DNA of 64,000 nucleotides from Kluyvera georgiana ATCC 51603 (GCF_001654985.1 NZ_LXEU01000014.1:1-64000); one strand, 5' to 3'; counted from the first letter of the stretch, positions 10,656 to 29,083 are shown. Notes: generated by a model not told the origin, from the letters alone. Program-made: numbers and translations.

Positions 10656-12005
10656 TTATTTTTCCTGCAATCCGAGTTTTTTCTCCAGATAATGGATATT
10701 GGTACCACCATGCTGGAAGTTCTCGTCGCTCATAATGCGCATCTGCAGATCAACGTTGGTTTTGATACCGTCGATGATCAGCTCCTGCAGCGCATTCTTC
10801 ATGCGAGCAATTGCCACGTCACGGGTCTCACCGTAGCAGATGAGTTTGCCGATCATTGAGTCATAGTACGGCGGTACGGTGTAGCCGGCGTAGATATGAG
10901 ATTCCCAACGAACGCCAAAGCCGCCCGGCGCGTGGAAGCGGGTGATTTTACCCGGGCTTGGCAGGAAGGTGTCCGGGTCTTCGGCGTTGATACGGCATTC
11001 CACCGCGTGGCCGCGAACCTGTACTTCTTCTTGCTTGATGGACAGCGGCTGACCGGCAGCGATACGCAGCTGCTCTTTGATCAGGTCGACGCCGGTGATC
11101 ATCTCGGTAACCGGGTGCTCTACCTGGATACGGGTGTTCATTTCAATGAAGTAGAACTCACCGTTTTCAAACAGGAACTCGAAAGTACCCGCGCCGCGGT
11201 AGCCGATATCCACGCACGCTTTCGCGCAGCGTTCGCCGATGTAGCGACGCAGTTCTGGGGTAATGCCCGGTGCCGGCGCTTCTTCAACGACTTTCTGGTG
11301 ACGACGCTGCATGGAGCAGTCACGTTCAGCCAGATAGATAGCGTTGCCCTGGCCATCAGCCAGTACCTGGATCTCGACGTGGCGAGGATTTTCCAGGTAT
11401 TTTTCCATGTACACCATGTCATTGTTGAAAGCAGACTTCGCTTCCGCTTTGGTCATGGCAATGGACTGCGCCAGGTCGGCGTCGCTGCGTACAACGCGCA
11501 TACCGCGACCGCCGCCGCCGCCGGAGGCTTTGATGATAACCGGGTAGCCGATGCGTTTCGCATGTGCGCGGTTAGCGTCCATGTCGTCGCCCAGCGGGCC
11601 GTCAGAGCCCGGAACGGTCGGTACGCCTGCTTTCTTCATCGCGGTGATCGCAGACACTTTGTCGCCCATCAGGCGGATGGTGTCGGCTTTCGGGCCGATG
11701 AAGATAAAGCCAGAACGTTCAACCTGCTCGGCAAAATTGGCGTTCTCAGAGAGGAAGCCATAGCCTGGGTGAATCGCCACTGCCCCGGTGATCTCAGCTG
11801 CGCTGATGATAGCCGGGATGTTCAGATAGCTTTTTACGGACGGAGCCGGGCCGATACAGACCGTCTCATCCGCCAGCAGTACGTGTTTTAAATCGCGATC
11901 CGCAGTGGAGTGCACGGCGACAGTCTTGATGCCCAGTTCTTTACAGGCACGAAGAATACGCAGTGCGATCTCGCCGCGGTTAGCGATGACAATTTTATCC
12001 AGCAT
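10656..12005 (-). CDS. accC: Acetyl-CoA carboxylase, biotin carboxylase subunit
   Basis: A 449-residue ATP-grasp enzyme that carboxylates biotin on AccB using ATP and bicarbonate, the first half-reaction of acetyl-CoA carboxylase in fatty acid synthesis. It has the N-terminal biotin carboxylase domain (begins [20 protein letters not shown]), a central ATP-grasp domain with glycine-rich loop [15 protein letters not shown] (about residues 158-172), and a C-terminal domain. The catalytic [14 protein letters not shown] segment is intact. It lies 11 bp after accB, in the usual accBC operon. In E. coli, AccB protein represses its own operon. Confidence 0.98.
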   Translation of the reverse strand: MLDKIVIANRGEIALRILRACKELGIKTVAVHSTADRDLKHVLLADETVCIGPAPSVKSYLNIPAIISAAEITGAVAIHPGYGFLSENANFAEQVERSGFIFIGPKADTIRLMGDKVSAITAMKKAGVPTVPGSDGPLGDDMDANRAHAKRIGYPVIIKASGGGGGRGMRVVRSDADLAQSIAMTKAEAKSAFNNDMVYMEKYLENPRHVEIQVLADGQGNAIYLAERDCSMQRRHQKVVEEAPAPGITPELRRYIGERCAKACVDIGYRGAGTFEFLFENGEFYFIEMNTRIQVEHPVTEMITGVDLIKEQLRIAAGQPLSIKQEEVQVRGHAVECRINAEDPDTFLPSPGKITRFHAPGGFGVRWESHIYAGYTVPPYYDSMIGKLICYGETRDVAIARMKNALQELIIDGIKTNVDLQMRIMSDENFQHGGTNIHYLEKKLGLQEK

Positions 12006-12016
12006 CTTCGCCTCGT

Positions 12017-12478
12017 TTACTCGATGACGACCAGAGGCTCGTCAAATTCAACCGGCTGACCGCTTTCTACCAGGATTGCTTTCACAGTCCCTGCTTTGTC
12101 AGCTTCAATCTGGTTCATCATTTTCATCGCTTCAACGATGCACAGGGTGTCGCCCACGTTAACTTTCTGACCAACTTCCACGAATGCTTTAGCATCCGGG
12201 CCTGGAGTGCGATAGAAAGTACCAACCATCGGGGAACGTACGATGTGACCACTGATTTCAGCTTTTGCCGGAGCTTCAGCTGCGGCTGGTGCGGCTGCCG
12301 CGACAGGTGCCTGCTGTTGCACAACAGGCGCTGCATAAGCCTGCTGCATCACTGGAATACCGGTGTTCGGTGCCGTGCGGCTGATGCGCACAGACTCTTC
12401 GCCTTCAGAAATTTCCAGTTCGTTGATGCCAGACTCTTCGACCAGCTCGATCAGTTTTTTAATCTTACGAATATCCAT
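12017..12478 (-). CDS. accB: Biotin carboxyl carrier protein of acetyl-CoA carboxylase
   Basis: A 153-residue carrier. The N-terminal dimerisation/AccC-binding helix ([17 protein letters not shown]) is followed by an alanine/proline-rich flexible linker (about residues 50-72) and the C-terminal biotinyl domain. The biotin-accepting lysine is K119 in the motif VEAMKMMN, with the protruding thumb [11 protein letters not shown]. It is three residues shorter than E. coli AccB, all in the linker region. It lies between aroQ and accC. Confidence 0.98.
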   Translation of the reverse strand: MDIRKIKKLIELVEESGINELEISEGEESVRISRTAPNTGIPVMQQAYAAPVVQQQAPVAAAAPAAAEAPAKAEISGHIVRSPMVGTFYRTPGPDAKAFVEVGQKVNVGDTLCIVEAMKMMNQIEADKAGTVKAILVESGQPVEFDEPLVVIE

Positions 12479-12500
12479 GAGTGGGTTCCGTACTCTTTGT

Positions 12501-12953
12501 TTAGTTTGATTGTGACAGGCGTTTTACCGCCGTCTGTAAAGCGTATGAATAGCCGTCAGCCCCGAGCCCGCAGATAACGCCGGAAGCGATATCAGACAGA
12601 TACGAATGATGACGGAATGGTTCGCGCGCATGGACATTGCTGAGATGAATCTCGATAAACGGGATGCTCACCGACAGCAACGCATCGCGAAGGGCAACGC
12701 TCGTGTGCGTGAACGCGGCCGGATTGATCAGGATATAGTCAATATTGTCTTTAGCCTGATGAATACGGTCGATGAGGACGTACTCGGCGTTGGATTGCAG
12801 GCTGTCGAGCGTGACGTTCAAGGCTTCAGCTTCCGCGGTTAAGCGGCTTACGATCTGGGAAAGCGTCAGCGTGCCGTACTTCTCTGGCTCACGGGTGCCT
12901 AACATATTCAGGTTCGGGCCGTTCAAAAGCAAAATGCGGAACTTGTCAGTCAT
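12501..12953 (-). CDS. aroQ: Type II 3-dehydroquinate dehydratase
   Basis: A 150-residue enzyme that dehydrates 3-dehydroquinate to 3-dehydroshikimate in the shikimate pathway, by the trans mechanism of the type II family. The N-terminal [18 protein letters not shown] contains the catalytic arginine (R21) and tyrosine (Y26) on the flexible lid; the catalytic histidine is H103 in [12 protein letters not shown]. It lies 22 bp upstream of accB in the same direction. E. coli K-12 lacks this gene here and uses type I AroD, but many Enterobacteriaceae have aroQ before accB. The 234 bp upstream (to msrQ) holds the promoters and no gene. Confidence 0.96.
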   Translation of the reverse strand: MTDKFRILLLNGPNLNMLGTREPEKYGTLTLSQIVSRLTAEAEALNVTLDSLQSNAEYVLIDRIHQAKDNIDYILINPAAFTHTSVALRDALLSVSIPFIEIHLSNVHAREPFRHHSYLSDIASGVICGLGADGYSYALQTAVKRLSQSN

Positions 12954-13187
12954 TGTGCTGCTATCTCCTGCAATTCTCGGGTAAAAAACAAAATATACCT
13001 TCGATGCGCGATTGTCACCTTTTCAGAGGCTGAAAACCCCCGTCAGGAAAACCAAGGTCGCACATTATAACTATTTCGTAGCATTTGGCAGCTAAATACT
13101 GGTCTTATCAGGGAAGATTATCAACCGCTATCGTGTAAAGAACGTCTGACTATAAGTGAATTGTGGTAAACCGCACATATCGCGACA

Positions 13188-13787
13188 TCATCGCCACCAT
13201 TGGCGAAACTTCTTGTAGCGACAGGCTAAAAGCACGATCGCGCAACCGGTATAGATGAGCGGTTGCGGTGAGATAATCTTCACCGACCACAGGTAATGTA
13301 TCGGTGCAAGGATCGCGACAAGATAGACGAAGTTATGCAAAAGTTGCCAACGGCGTCCCAGTTTTCGTTGTATGGCCTGCATTGAGGTCACAGCCAGCGC
13401 CAACAGGATAAGCCAGCAGGCTAATCCCAGCAGTAAATAGGGGCGAGTCACGATTTCGTGTCCCAATAGCGACAGATTCTGGATCCCCAGTTCCAGCACG
13501 CTGTAGCTGGTGAGGTGAATTGTCGCCCAGGTGAAACACCATAGCCCTAACAACCGACGCGTGCGAATCAGCAACGGCTGTTTAGCGTAGCGCGCCAACG
13601 GGGTGACCAACAAGGTCGCCAGCAGCAATTTCAGAGCCATCCTACCGGTAAAGTGCTGAATATTCTTTACCGGATCGGCGCTGAGCTGTCCTTGCGAGAC
13701 CGCCCAGAACAGCCAGACAAACGGTAAAAATGCGGCAAAATGCAGGAAAACTTTCAGCCAGGTTATCTGTTTAGCCGTTAAGCGCAT
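13188..13787 (-). CDS. msrQ: Heme-binding membrane subunit MsrQ (YedZ)
   Basis: A 199-residue inner-membrane b-type heme protein with about six predicted helices, of the ferric reductase-like transmembrane family (PF01794). It passes electrons from the respiratory chain or flavin reductases to MsrP. Conserved histidines occur in the helices ([41 protein letters not shown]). It starts on an ATG overlapping the msrP stop by one base (TAATG), so the two are translationally coupled. It is the E. coli YedZ orthologue. Confidence 0.95.
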   Translation of the reverse strand: MRLTAKQITWLKVFLHFAAFLPFVWLFWAVSQGQLSADPVKNIQHFTGRMALKLLLATLLVTPLARYAKQPLLIRTRRLLGLWCFTWATIHLTSYSVLELGIQNLSLLGHEIVTRPYLLLGLACWLILLALAVTSMQAIQRKLGRRWQLLHNFVYLVAILAPIHYLWSVKIISPQPLIYTGCAIVLLACRYKKFRQWWR

Positions 13788-14785
13788 TAAAAATTCTCCC
13801 GCAGATTCATCCCGCGATAAAGCGAGGCCACCTCATCGGCGTAGCCGTTAAACAGCAGCGTCGGTTGGCGCTGTACGTCGAGAATACCGCCAGAACCGAT
13901 AAATCGTTCCGTTGCCTGAGACCAGCGTGGATGATCGACATGTGGGTTCACGTTGGCGTAAAAACCGTATTCGTCAGGAGCCGCCAGGTTCCAGGTGGTA
14001 TCGGGGCGATCGCGGGTGAGCGTAATACTGACAATCGACTTAATGGCTTTAAAGCCGTACTTCCATGGCACCGTCAGGCGGATCGGCGCGCCGTTTTGCG
14101 GTGGCAACGCTTTGCCGTAAACGCCCACGGTGAGCAGCGTCAGCGGATTCATCGCTTCGTCGAGACGCAACCCTTCTATATAAGGATATGCCAGGCCGCC
14201 GCCGATAAAGCGATCCTTCTGCCCAGGCATAGTTTCTGGCGAGTAGAGGGTTTTAAAAGCCACATACTTCGCGTTGCTGGTGGGTTCGACGGCAGCCAGC
14301 AGCTTATGCAGCGGGAAGCCAATCCACGGCACCACCATCGACCACGCCTCCACGCAGCGCATTCGATAAATTCGTTCTTCCAGCGGAAAACGTTTGGTCA
14401 GGTCATCATGATCGAGCGTTAACGGTTTCGCCACCTCGCCACCAATCGTGAGTTTCCACGGATTGGTCTGTAAACTTCCGGCGTTAGCCGCCGGATCGGC
14501 CTTATCTAACCCAAATTCATAAAAGTTGTTGTAGCCGGTGACTTTATTTTCTGGCGTCAGCGTCAGTTTGCTTTGCCATTGGGGGGGGGTATCAAAGGTA
14601 AGCGGCGCGCCCGAGGGGGCGGCAGGACGGTCATTGCCTTTAAACCAGTCCGTCAGACTGGAGGCGTGCAGGGGAAGTGAGGCGGCAGCGGTGCCAATGC
14701 CTAACATTTTCAACACCTGGCGGCGTTTGAGCATAAACACGGACTCGGCCGTGACGTCTGCTTCAGTCAGTTTTTTGCGATTCAT
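13787..14785 (-). CDS. msrP: Periplasmic methionine sulfoxide reductase, molybdopterin subunit MsrP (YedY)
   Basis: A 332-residue molybdoenzyme that repairs methionine sulfoxide in periplasmic proteins after hypochlorous or other oxidative stress. A Tat signal with twin arginines (RRQVLK, residues 21-26) is followed by a sulfite-oxidase-type molybdopterin domain. The molybdenum-ligand cysteine is C144 in [10 protein letters not shown]. The start at 14785 is chosen because GGAG precedes it at good spacing; an alternative in-frame ATG lies 15 nt upstream. Two oddities: codons 66-69 form a run of nine C, and a 13-bp inverted repeat covers the ribosome binding site. E. coli keeps msrPQ at a different locus, next to the two-component genes hprSR. 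Confidence 0.95.
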   Translation of the reverse strand: MNRKKLTEADVTAESVFMLKRRQVLKMLGIGTAAASLPLHASSLTDWFKGNDRPAAPSGAPLTFDTPPQWQSKLTLTPENKVTGYNNFYEFGLDKADPAANAGSLQTNPWKLTIGGEVAKPLTLDHDDLTKRFPLEERIYRMRCVEAWSMVVPWIGFPLHKLLAAVEPTSNAKYVAFKTLYSPETMPGQKDRFIGGGLAYPYIEGLRLDEAMNPLTLLTVGVYGKALPPQNGAPIRLTVPWKYGFKAIKSIVSITLTRDRPDTTWNLAAPDEYGFYANVNPHVDHPRWSQATERFIGSGGILDVQRQPTLLFNGYADEVASLYRGMNLRENF

Positions 14786-14791
14786 AATGCT

Positions 14792-14823
14792 CTCCGTCAT
14801 GCTTTTTTCTAAGCATGACGGAG
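14792..14823. promoter_or_regulatory. 13-bp perfect inverted repeat over the msrP ribosome binding site
   Basis: CTCCGTCATGCTT (14792-14804) and its exact complement (14811-14823) flank a 6-nt spacer. On the msrP strand the second arm contains the GGAG Shine-Dalgarno sequence and ends 6 nt before the ATG. It may be a dyad operator or an mRNA hairpin that hides the start. The dyad is directly observed; its role is inferred. Confidence 0.6.
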
Positions 14824-14862
14824 GCCTGACATTAATGCGAATATGTCACGAAAAATTGCATT

Positions 14863-15837
14863 TTAGGCGATTTTGACCAGCGTACGGCCCTGAATCTGGT
14901 TGTTAATGATTTTGTCGGCAAATGCGGGCGCCTGGTCGAGGCTAATTTCCGTTGCGCTTTGGTGATAGAACGTTTCCGGCAGGTCCGCCACCAGACGTTT
15001 CCACGCTTCGGCGCGGCGTGCCGCTGGCGTCATGACGGAGTCGACGCCCTGCAGACGCACGTTACGCAGGATAAACGGCATGACGGTGGTCGGCAGCGCA
15101 AAACCGCCAGCCAGGCCGCAGGCTGCGACGCAACCGCCGTAATTCATCTGCGCCAGCACCTTGGCCAACACTTTGTCACCCACGGTATCTACCGCACCGG
15201 CCCAGACCTGTTTTTCCAGCGGACGGGTTTCGGCAAATTCGTCACGGCCCAGAATGCGGCTCGCGCCCAGCGCGCGCAGATAATCATGAGTGCTTTCGCG
15301 TCCGGAAACGGCGGCAACCTGATAACCCAGCTTATGCAGCAGCGCTATCGCGGTGCTGCCTACGCCGCCGCTGGCGCCGGTCACCACGATCTCGCCATCT
15401 TCCGGGCGCACGCCAGCGTCTTCCAGCGCCATCACGCACAGCATTGCGGTAAAGCCCGCGGTGCCGATAATCATGGCCTTACGCCCGTCCAGACCTGTCG
15501 GCAGCGGTACCAGCCAGTCACCGTTGACACGTGCGCGTTCGGACAGCCCGCCCCAATGATTTTCGCCGACGCCCCAGCCGGTCAGCAGCACCTGCTGGCC
15601 CGTCGTGAAGCGGGGATCGTCACTGTGATGAACCGTACCGGCAAAGTCGATACCCGGCACCATCGGGAAGTTGCGGATAATTTTCCCTTTACCGGTGATG
15701 GCGAGCGCATCTTTATAGTTCAAGCTGGACCACTGGATGTCGACGGTGACGTTGCCCTGCGGCAGCAGACTGTCATCAACGGCCTTCACTGCGGCGAGGG
15801 TTTTGCCATCCTGCTGTTCTAAGATGAGTGCCTGCAT
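14863..15837 (-). CDS. acuI: Acrylyl-CoA reductase (NADPH) AcuI / YhdH
   Basis: A 324-residue medium-chain dehydrogenase/reductase of the YhdH/AcuI group, which reduces acryloyl-CoA to propionyl-CoA with NADPH and detoxifies it. An N-terminal GroES-like domain contains SSLNYKDALAITGKG and PGIDFAGTV. The Rossmann dinucleotide-binding domain carries VTGASGGVGSTAIALLHKLG (about residues 152-171). No zinc-binding cysteines are seen, as expected for quinone-reductase-like members. It diverges from csrD; no operon partner is seen. Confidence 0.94.
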   Translation of the reverse strand: MQALILEQQDGKTLAAVKAVDDSLLPQGNVTVDIQWSSLNYKDALAITGKGKIIRNFPMVPGIDFAGTVHHSDDPRFTTGQQVLLTGWGVGENHWGGLSERARVNGDWLVPLPTGLDGRKAMIIGTAGFTAMLCVMALEDAGVRPEDGEIVVTGASGGVGSTAIALLHKLGYQVAAVSGRESTHDYLRALGASRILGRDEFAETRPLEKQVWAGAVDTVGDKVLAKVLAQMNYGGCVAACGLAGGFALPTTVMPFILRNVRLQGVDSVMTPAARRAEAWKRLVADLPETFYHQSATEISLDQAPAFADKIINNQIQGRTLVKIA

Positions 15838-16053
15838 AACCTTTCCTTACATGGTCTGATAGTGAAAAAATTTACCGGGGACTATACTCGCTTATCATCA
15901 TTTGATATCGATTTGGCGCAATAAATTGCCAGATCCGCCAGGTTTGGTAGTATGCCAGCCTGGTTTGATATGTTAGTGCTTACTTCTTGTAAGACACGGA
16001 CGCTGGCACCCGGCCTCTGTCGGGGATGATTAACCCACGGAGTTAACTCAGGG

Positions 16054-17994
16054 ATGCGATTAACGACGAAGTTCTCAGCCTTTTTTACGCTCTTAACCGG
16101 GCTTACCATCTTTGTGACGTTAATTGGCTCCTCACTGAGTTTCTATAACGGCATACAGTATAAGATAGCCACTCGCGTGCAGGCCGTCGCGACCGTGCTG
16201 GATAATCGACTGGTCAACAGCTCGTTTGAAACGCTCGACTACCAGCTCGATGAAATCATGGTGCCGCTCGACATCGTGCGTATCGACTTTACCCTGAACG
16301 ACAAATCACTGTTCCACCATACCCGCAACAGTAGTTATCTGCCGATGGGGAGCCACTATCAGTATCGCGAAATAACGGTGGCGTCGCTCAAGCATCCCGG
16401 TATGAAGATTCACCTGGTGTATCAGGATCCGATGGCCAACTATTTCCGCTCGCTGATGACCACCGCGCCTTTGACCATCACAATTGCCTTTATGGTGCTG
16501 GTGGTCTTTGTTGCCGTGCGCTGGCTGCGACGACAACTGGCGGGGGAAGAGTTGCTGGAGATGCGCGCTACGCGAATTCTTAACGGCGAGCGCGGGGCGA
16601 AAGCGAAGGGGACTATCCACGAATGGCCAGCGCGAACCAGTTCGGCGCTGGATACGCTGCTGTCGGAGATTCAGTTTGCCGGCGAACAGCGCAGCCGGCT
16701 GGATACGCTGATTCGCTCTTACGCCGCGCAGGATTCAAAAACCGGCCTGAGCAACCGTCAGTTCTTCGATAGCCAGCTGGCGACGCTGCTTGACGATCAG
16801 GAGAACGTCGGCGCACACGGCATCGTTATGATGATCCGCCTGCCGGACTTTGACTTCCTGCGCGACAACTGGGGCCGCGCGGCGGCAGAGGAGCACGTCT
16901 TCACGCTGATTAACCTGCTCTCTACCTTTATTATGCGCTATCCCGGTGCGCTGCTGGCGCGCTACCGCCGCAGCGACTTTACCGTTCTACTGCCGCATCG
17001 TACGCTGAAAGAGGCCGACAGCATTGCCGGACAGCTATTAAAAGCTATCGACGGTCTGCCGCTGGCTAAAATTCTCGATCGCGATGACATGATGCATATT
17101 GGCATTTGTGCCTGGCGCAGCGGGCAAACCACCGAGCAGGTGATGGAGCACGCCGAAGCGGCGGTACGTAATGCCGTATTGCAGGGCAGCAATAGCTGGG
17201 CCATTTATGATGATTCACTACCGGAGAAAGGGCGTGGCAACGTGCGCTGGCGTACCCTTATTGAGCAAATGCTCAGTCGCGGCGGCCCGCGTTTGTATCA
17301 AAAGCCCGCCGTCACCCTCGATGGCACCGTGCACCACCGCGAGCTTATATGTCGGATCTTCGATGGCAAAGAAGAGGTGATTGCCGCCGAGTATCTGCCA
17401 ATGGTGCTGGAGTTTGGTCTGGGCGAAGAGTACGACCGCCAGCAGATTACCCGTCTGCTTCCTTTCCTCGGATTTTGGCCGCAGGAAAACCTGGCGATTC
17501 AGGTCACCGTAGAGTCATTGATCCGCCCGCGTTTTCAGCGCTGGCTGCGTGACGTACTGATGCAGTGCGAAAAATCGCATCGTCGACGGATTATTTTTGA
17601 ACTTGCAGAGGTAGATGTCTGTCAACATATGACGCGTCTCCAGCCCGTCGTGCGTTTAATTCATGCGTTAGGCGTTCGGGTCGCGGTTACGCAGGCGGGT
17701 TTAGCCCTTGTCAGCACCAGTTGGATTAAGCAGCTTGAGATTGAACTGATTAAGATCGATCCGGTGCTGGTGCGTGACATTGAAAAGCGTAGCCAGAACC
17801 AGCTGCTGGTACAAAGCCTGGTAGAGGCCTGTAAAGGAACATCAATCCAGGTATTTGCCGCCGGTGTACGCAGCCGCAGTGAATGGCAGGCGCTGACAGA
17901 ATGCGGAGTTTTCGGCGGTCAGGGGGATTTTTTTGCCTCTTCCCAGCCACTTGACGCAAATGTGAAAAAATATTCGCAAAGATATTCGGTTTGA
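16054..17994 (+). CDS. csrD: CsrD, regulator of CsrB/CsrC RNA decay
   Basis: A 646-residue inner-membrane protein that directs RNase E-dependent decay of the CsrB and CsrC small RNAs and so tunes CsrA activity. It has two membrane helices (about residues 10-30 and 137-158) flanking a periplasmic sensor, a HAMP-like/coiled linker, then GGDEF and EAL domains. Both catalytic motifs are degenerate, as known for CsrD: RRSDF stands where GGDEF would be (about 305-309) and ELICR where EALLR would be (about 430-434). It is therefore not expected to make or cleave cyclic di-GMP. It lies upstream of mreB, as in E. coli. E. coli has HRSDF and ELM at these sites, so both positions drift. Confidence 0.95.
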   Translation: MRLTTKFSAFFTLLTGLTIFVTLIGSSLSFYNGIQYKIATRVQAVATVLDNRLVNSSFETLDYQLDEIMVPLDIVRIDFTLNDKSLFHHTRNSSYLPMGSHYQYREITVASLKHPGMKIHLVYQDPMANYFRSLMTTAPLTITIAFMVLVVFVAVRWLRRQLAGEELLEMRATRILNGERGAKAKGTIHEWPARTSSALDTLLSEIQFAGEQRSRLDTLIRSYAAQDSKTGLSNRQFFDSQLATLLDDQENVGAHGIVMMIRLPDFDFLRDNWGRAAAEEHVFTLINLLSTFIMRYPGALLARYRRSDFTVLLPHRTLKEADSIAGQLLKAIDGLPLAKILDRDDMMHIGICAWRSGQTTEQVMEHAEAAVRNAVLQGSNSWAIYDDSLPEKGRGNVRWRTLIEQMLSRGGPRLYQKPAVTLDGTVHHRELICRIFDGKEEVIAAEYLPMVLEFGLGEEYDRQQITRLLPFLGFWPQENLAIQVTVESLIRPRFQRWLRDVLMQCEKSHRRRIIFELAEVDVCQHMTRLQPVVRLIHALGVRVAVTQAGLALVSTSWIKQLEIELIKIDPVLVRDIEKRSQNQLLVQSLVEACKGTSIQVFAAGVRSRSEWQALTECGVFGGQGDFFASSQPLDANVKKYSQRYSV

Positions 17995-19343
<1,349 letters not shown>

Positions 19344-19357
19344 TCAGCATGAGGTTC

Positions 19358-19380
19358 AGGGTAGCCAGAAAGGCTACCCT
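19358..19380 (+). terminator. Hairpin between mreB and mreC (partial terminator)
   Basis: A 9-bp perfect stem (19358-19366 with 19372-19380) with a 5-nt loop is followed by CAATTTC rather than a long T-run. It probably acts as an attenuator or as a 3' stabiliser of mreB mRNA rather than a full stop, since mreC and mreD follow. Confidence 0.6.
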
Positions 19381-19412
19381 CAATTTCACTGACACGAGAA
19401 TACGCATAGCCT

Positions 19413-20908
<1,496 letters not shown>

Positions 20909-20915
20909 GGTCGTT

Positions 20916-21509
20916 ATGGTATCTCTCTATCTTGCTTCTGGTTCCCCGCGTCGTCAGGAACTGCTCACTCAGTTAGGTGTAACCTTTGAGAAAGTGGTCC
21001 CGGGTATTGAAGAAGTGCGCCGTCCTCATGAGGATGCGCCGCACTATGTGGCGCGACTGGCGCGCGAGAAAGCGCAGGCGGGCGTTGCCTTAGCCCGCGA
21101 GGATCTCCCGGTTTTGGGGGCGGATACCATTGTTATCCTCAACGGTGAAGTGCTGGAGAAACCGCGCGATGAAGCCCATGCGGCAGCGATGTTGCGTAAG
21201 CTTTCGGGAAATACCCATCAGGTGATGACCGCCGTTGCGCTGGCCGACAGCCAGCAAACGCTCGACTGTCTGGTGGTCACTGAGGTGACCTTCCGGATGC
21301 TCTCTGATGACGATATCGCAGCGTATGTTGCGAGCGGAGAACCTTTAGATAAAGCAGGTGCATACGGTATTCAAGGGTTGGGTGGCTGTTTTGTCAGGAA
21401 GATAAATGGCAGCTATCACGCCGTAGTCGGCTTACCGCTGGTGGAAACGTATGAGTTGCTGAGTAACTTTAACTCGCTACGTGAAAAAAGGGATAAACAT
21501 GACGGCTGA
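20916..21509 (+). CDS. maf: Maf-family nucleotide pyrophosphatase YhdE (dTTP/UTP)
   Basis: A 197-residue Maf/HAM1-like enzyme that hydrolyses dTTP, UTP and modified nucleotides to monophosphates. The N-terminal motif [14 protein letters not shown] is the phosphate-binding site, and the acidic segment [10 protein letters not shown] holds the catalytic aspartate. [27 protein letters not shown] is the conserved C-terminal signature. The start at 20916 matches the E. coli length; a longer in-frame start exists 21 nt upstream inside the mreD end. It overlaps rng by 11 nt. Confidence 0.94.
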   Translation: MVSLYLASGSPRRQELLTQLGVTFEKVVPGIEEVRRPHEDAPHYVARLAREKAQAGVALAREDLPVLGADTIVILNGEVLEKPRDEAHAAAMLRKLSGNTHQVMTAVALADSQQTLDCLVVTEVTFRMLSDDDIAAYVASGEPLDKAGAYGIQGLGGCFVRKINGSYHAVVGLPLVETYELLSNFNSLREKRDKHDG

Positions 21510-22968
21510 ACTATTAGTGAACGTGACGCCATCGGAGACGCGGGTGGCGTACATCGATGGCGGCATTTTGCAGGAAATTCATATTGAGCGTGAAGCGCGA
21601 CGCGGAATAGTAGGCAATATCTACAAAGGTCGTGTCAGTCGGGTCTTGCCGGGTATGCAGGCGGCTTTTGTAGATATTGGTCTGGATAAGGCGGCGTTTC
21701 TGCACGCTTCCGATATCATGCCGCATACCGAATGTGTGGCCGGTGAAGAACAAAAACAGTTCACCGTCCGCGATATCTCTGAACTGGTACGTCAGGGTCA
21801 GGATCTGATGGTACAGGTGGTGAAAGATCCGCTGGGTACCAAAGGCGCGCGTCTGACCACCGATATCACCTTACCGTCCCGCTATCTGGTCTTTATGCCC
21901 GGCGCTTCTCACGTCGGCGTCTCTCAGCGTATTGAAAGCGAAGCCGAACGCGACCGCTTAAAGAAGGTGGTGGCCGATTACTGCGATGAGCAGGGCGGCT
22001 TTATCATCCGTACCGCCGCTGAAGGGGTGTGCGAAGAGGATTTAGCCTCTGATGCCGCCTACCTCAAGCGCGTATGGACCAAAGTGATGGAGCGTAAAAA
22101 ACGCCCACAGACCCGCTACCAGATGTACGGCGAGCTGGCGCTGGCGCAGCGTGTGCTTCGTGACTTTGCTGACGCGCAGCTCGATAAAATTCGCGTGGAT
22201 TCCCGTTTAACCTACGAAGCGTTAATGGAATTCACGGCTGAATATATGCCTGAAATGACCAGTAAGCTTGAGCACTATAGCGGTCGCCAGCCTATCTTCG
22301 ATCTCTTCGACGTTGAGAATGAAATCCAGCGCGCGCTGGAGCGTAAAGTTGAACTTAAGTCAGGCGGCTATCTGGTTATCGACCAGACCGAAGCGATGAC
22401 TACCGTGGACATCAATACCGGGGCTTTTGTCGGCCACCGTAATCTTGATGACACCATTTTCAACACCAACATTGAAGCCACTCAGGCGATTGCCCGTCAG
22501 CTGCGTTTGCGGAATCTCGGCGGCATTATCATCATCGACTTTATCGATATGAATAATGAAGATCACCGCCGCCGTGTGCTGCACTCGTTGGAGCAGGCGC
22601 TGAGTAAAGACAGGGTCAAAACCAGCGTGAACGGCTTCTCGCCGCTGGGACTGGTGGAGATGACCCGTAAACGTACGCGTGAGAGCGTTGAACACGTGCT
22701 GTGCACCGAGTGCCCAACCTGCCATGGTCGCGGCACGGTAAAAACCGTTGAAACGGTATGCTATGAAATCATGCGTGAAATCGTTCGCGTGCATCACGCC
22801 TACGACTCCGATCGCTTCCTGGTCTATGCTTCTCCTTCGGTAGCCGAAACGCTGAAGGGCGAAGAGTCCCATGCGCTGGCGGAAGTGGAGATCTTTGTGG
22901 GTAAGCAGGTCAAAGTACAGATTGAACCGCTCTATAACCCGGAGCAGTTTGATGTGGTCATGATGTAA
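21499..22968 (+). CDS. rng: Ribonuclease G
   Basis: A 489-residue single-strand endoribonuclease that matures the 5' end of 16S rRNA and degrades some mRNAs; a shorter paralogue of RNase E. It has an S1 RNA-binding domain (about residues 38-128), an RNase-H-like region and the DNase I-like catalytic core with metal-binding aspartates in TTVDINTG and IIIIDFIDM. The zinc-link pair is [11 protein letters not shown] at about residues 401-411. The start MTAELLVNV at 21499 is chosen because AAAGGG lies upstream and it gives the E. coli length. It overlaps the end of maf. Confidence 0.97.
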   Translation: MTAELLVNVTPSETRVAYIDGGILQEIHIEREARRGIVGNIYKGRVSRVLPGMQAAFVDIGLDKAAFLHASDIMPHTECVAGEEQKQFTVRDISELVRQGQDLMVQVVKDPLGTKGARLTTDITLPSRYLVFMPGASHVGVSQRIESEAERDRLKKVVADYCDEQGGFIIRTAAEGVCEEDLASDAAYLKRVWTKVMERKKRPQTRYQMYGELALAQRVLRDFADAQLDKIRVDSRLTYEALMEFTAEYMPEMTSKLEHYSGRQPIFDLFDVENEIQRALERKVELKSGGYLVIDQTEAMTTVDINTGAFVGHRNLDDTIFNTNIEATQAIARQLRLRNLGGIIIIDFIDMNNEDHRRRVLHSLEQALSKDRVKTSVNGFSPLGLVEMTRKRTRESVEHVLCTECPTCHGRGTVKTVETVCYEIMREIVRVHHAYDSDRFLVYASPSVAETLKGEESHALAEVEIFVGKQVKVQIEPLYNPEQFDVVMM

Positions 22969-23001
22969 TAACGCAGCCTGCTGCGACCCAAGGAGAGATG
23001 C

Positions 23002-28354
<5,353 letters not shown>

Positions 28355-28374
28355 CCTGAACGGTGATAGGCATG

Positions 28375-28408
28375 AATGGCGCGACGCCTGCAGTCGCGCC
28401 ATTTTTTT
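28375..28408 (+). terminator. Intrinsic terminator of tldD
   Basis: An 11-bp perfect GC-rich stem (28375-28385 with 28393-28403), 7-nt loop and seven T (28402-28408). Its T-tract overlaps the stop codon of the convergent yagU gene. Confidence 0.92.
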
Positions 28409-29021
28409 AGCGTAAATGATCCAGCGGGATCTCGGGGTCCGGCTCGTGAGTGATGCGGTTACGTAAATCACGACGAATGATTTCAATAGACCAGAACCAG
28501 ATCAGGTGCCCCACGATTTCGGAGACGTGCTCGTACCAGGGAAGCTCAAAAAGCGGCGGCGTTAATCCCATTAATGGGAATGAGATCATGTGGACGAAAA
28601 GTTGGGCTAAGGCCCCGGCAAGCAGACCCTGCCAGAGTTTAATTTTGGGGAAGACTTCCGCGACTACGCAATAGCCAACAGCGAAGACGATAGAAAAAAT
28701 AATATGCGTGACGCCAACCCAGTTAAATATATGACCAGCAAATGTGTATACCACCGCATTAGGATCGGCAACACCTAACCAATCGCGTAGAAATACATAG
28801 GGAGGGTTCAGGAAATTGCGCGAACAATCAATTTGACCGGCCGCTCTGATCAATTGTTCCGGCCCGCATGCGCTGCTAAATAAATCAGTAGGGCTACGTG
28901 GAGGCAGCGGAACTTCTGCACCCCATTTAACGAAGGCCGAGACAATCCCAGCGATTAAACCAATGAAAGCGGCGAGTCCATAGCGCCGGCGTGAAGGCGG
29001 CGTCATTTCAAATAGATTCAT
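28407..29021 (-). CDS. yagU: YagU family inner-membrane protein
   Basis: A 204-residue protein of the DUF1440 family with about four predicted membrane helices (about residues 15-35, 95-125, 130-150 and 165-182). It is very close to E. coli YagU, which has been linked to acid resistance. In E. coli yagU lies in a quite different part of the chromosome; here it sits alone between tldD and aaeR, facing tldD. It appears intact. The transported or protected substrate, if any, is unknown. Confidence 0.9.
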   Translation of the reverse strand: MNLFEMTPPSRRRYGLAAFIGLIAGIVSAFVKWGAEVPLPPRSPTDLFSSACGPEQLIRAAGQIDCSRNFLNPPYVFLRDWLGVADPNAVVYTFAGHIFNWVGVTHIIFSIVFAVGYCVVAEVFPKIKLWQGLLAGALAQLFVHMISFPLMGLTPPLFELPWYEHVSEIVGHLIWFWSIEIIRRDLRNRITHEPDPEIPLDHLR

Positions 29022-29083
29022 ACATGGCCCTTGTCTAAAGTAATCCTGAATATTGCACGCTTATTGTTTATATCTGTAACTAA

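Noticed and set aside
10896-11891. Open frame of 331 codons on the plus strand
   Set aside because: It is antisense to accC and has no family match; accC is certain.
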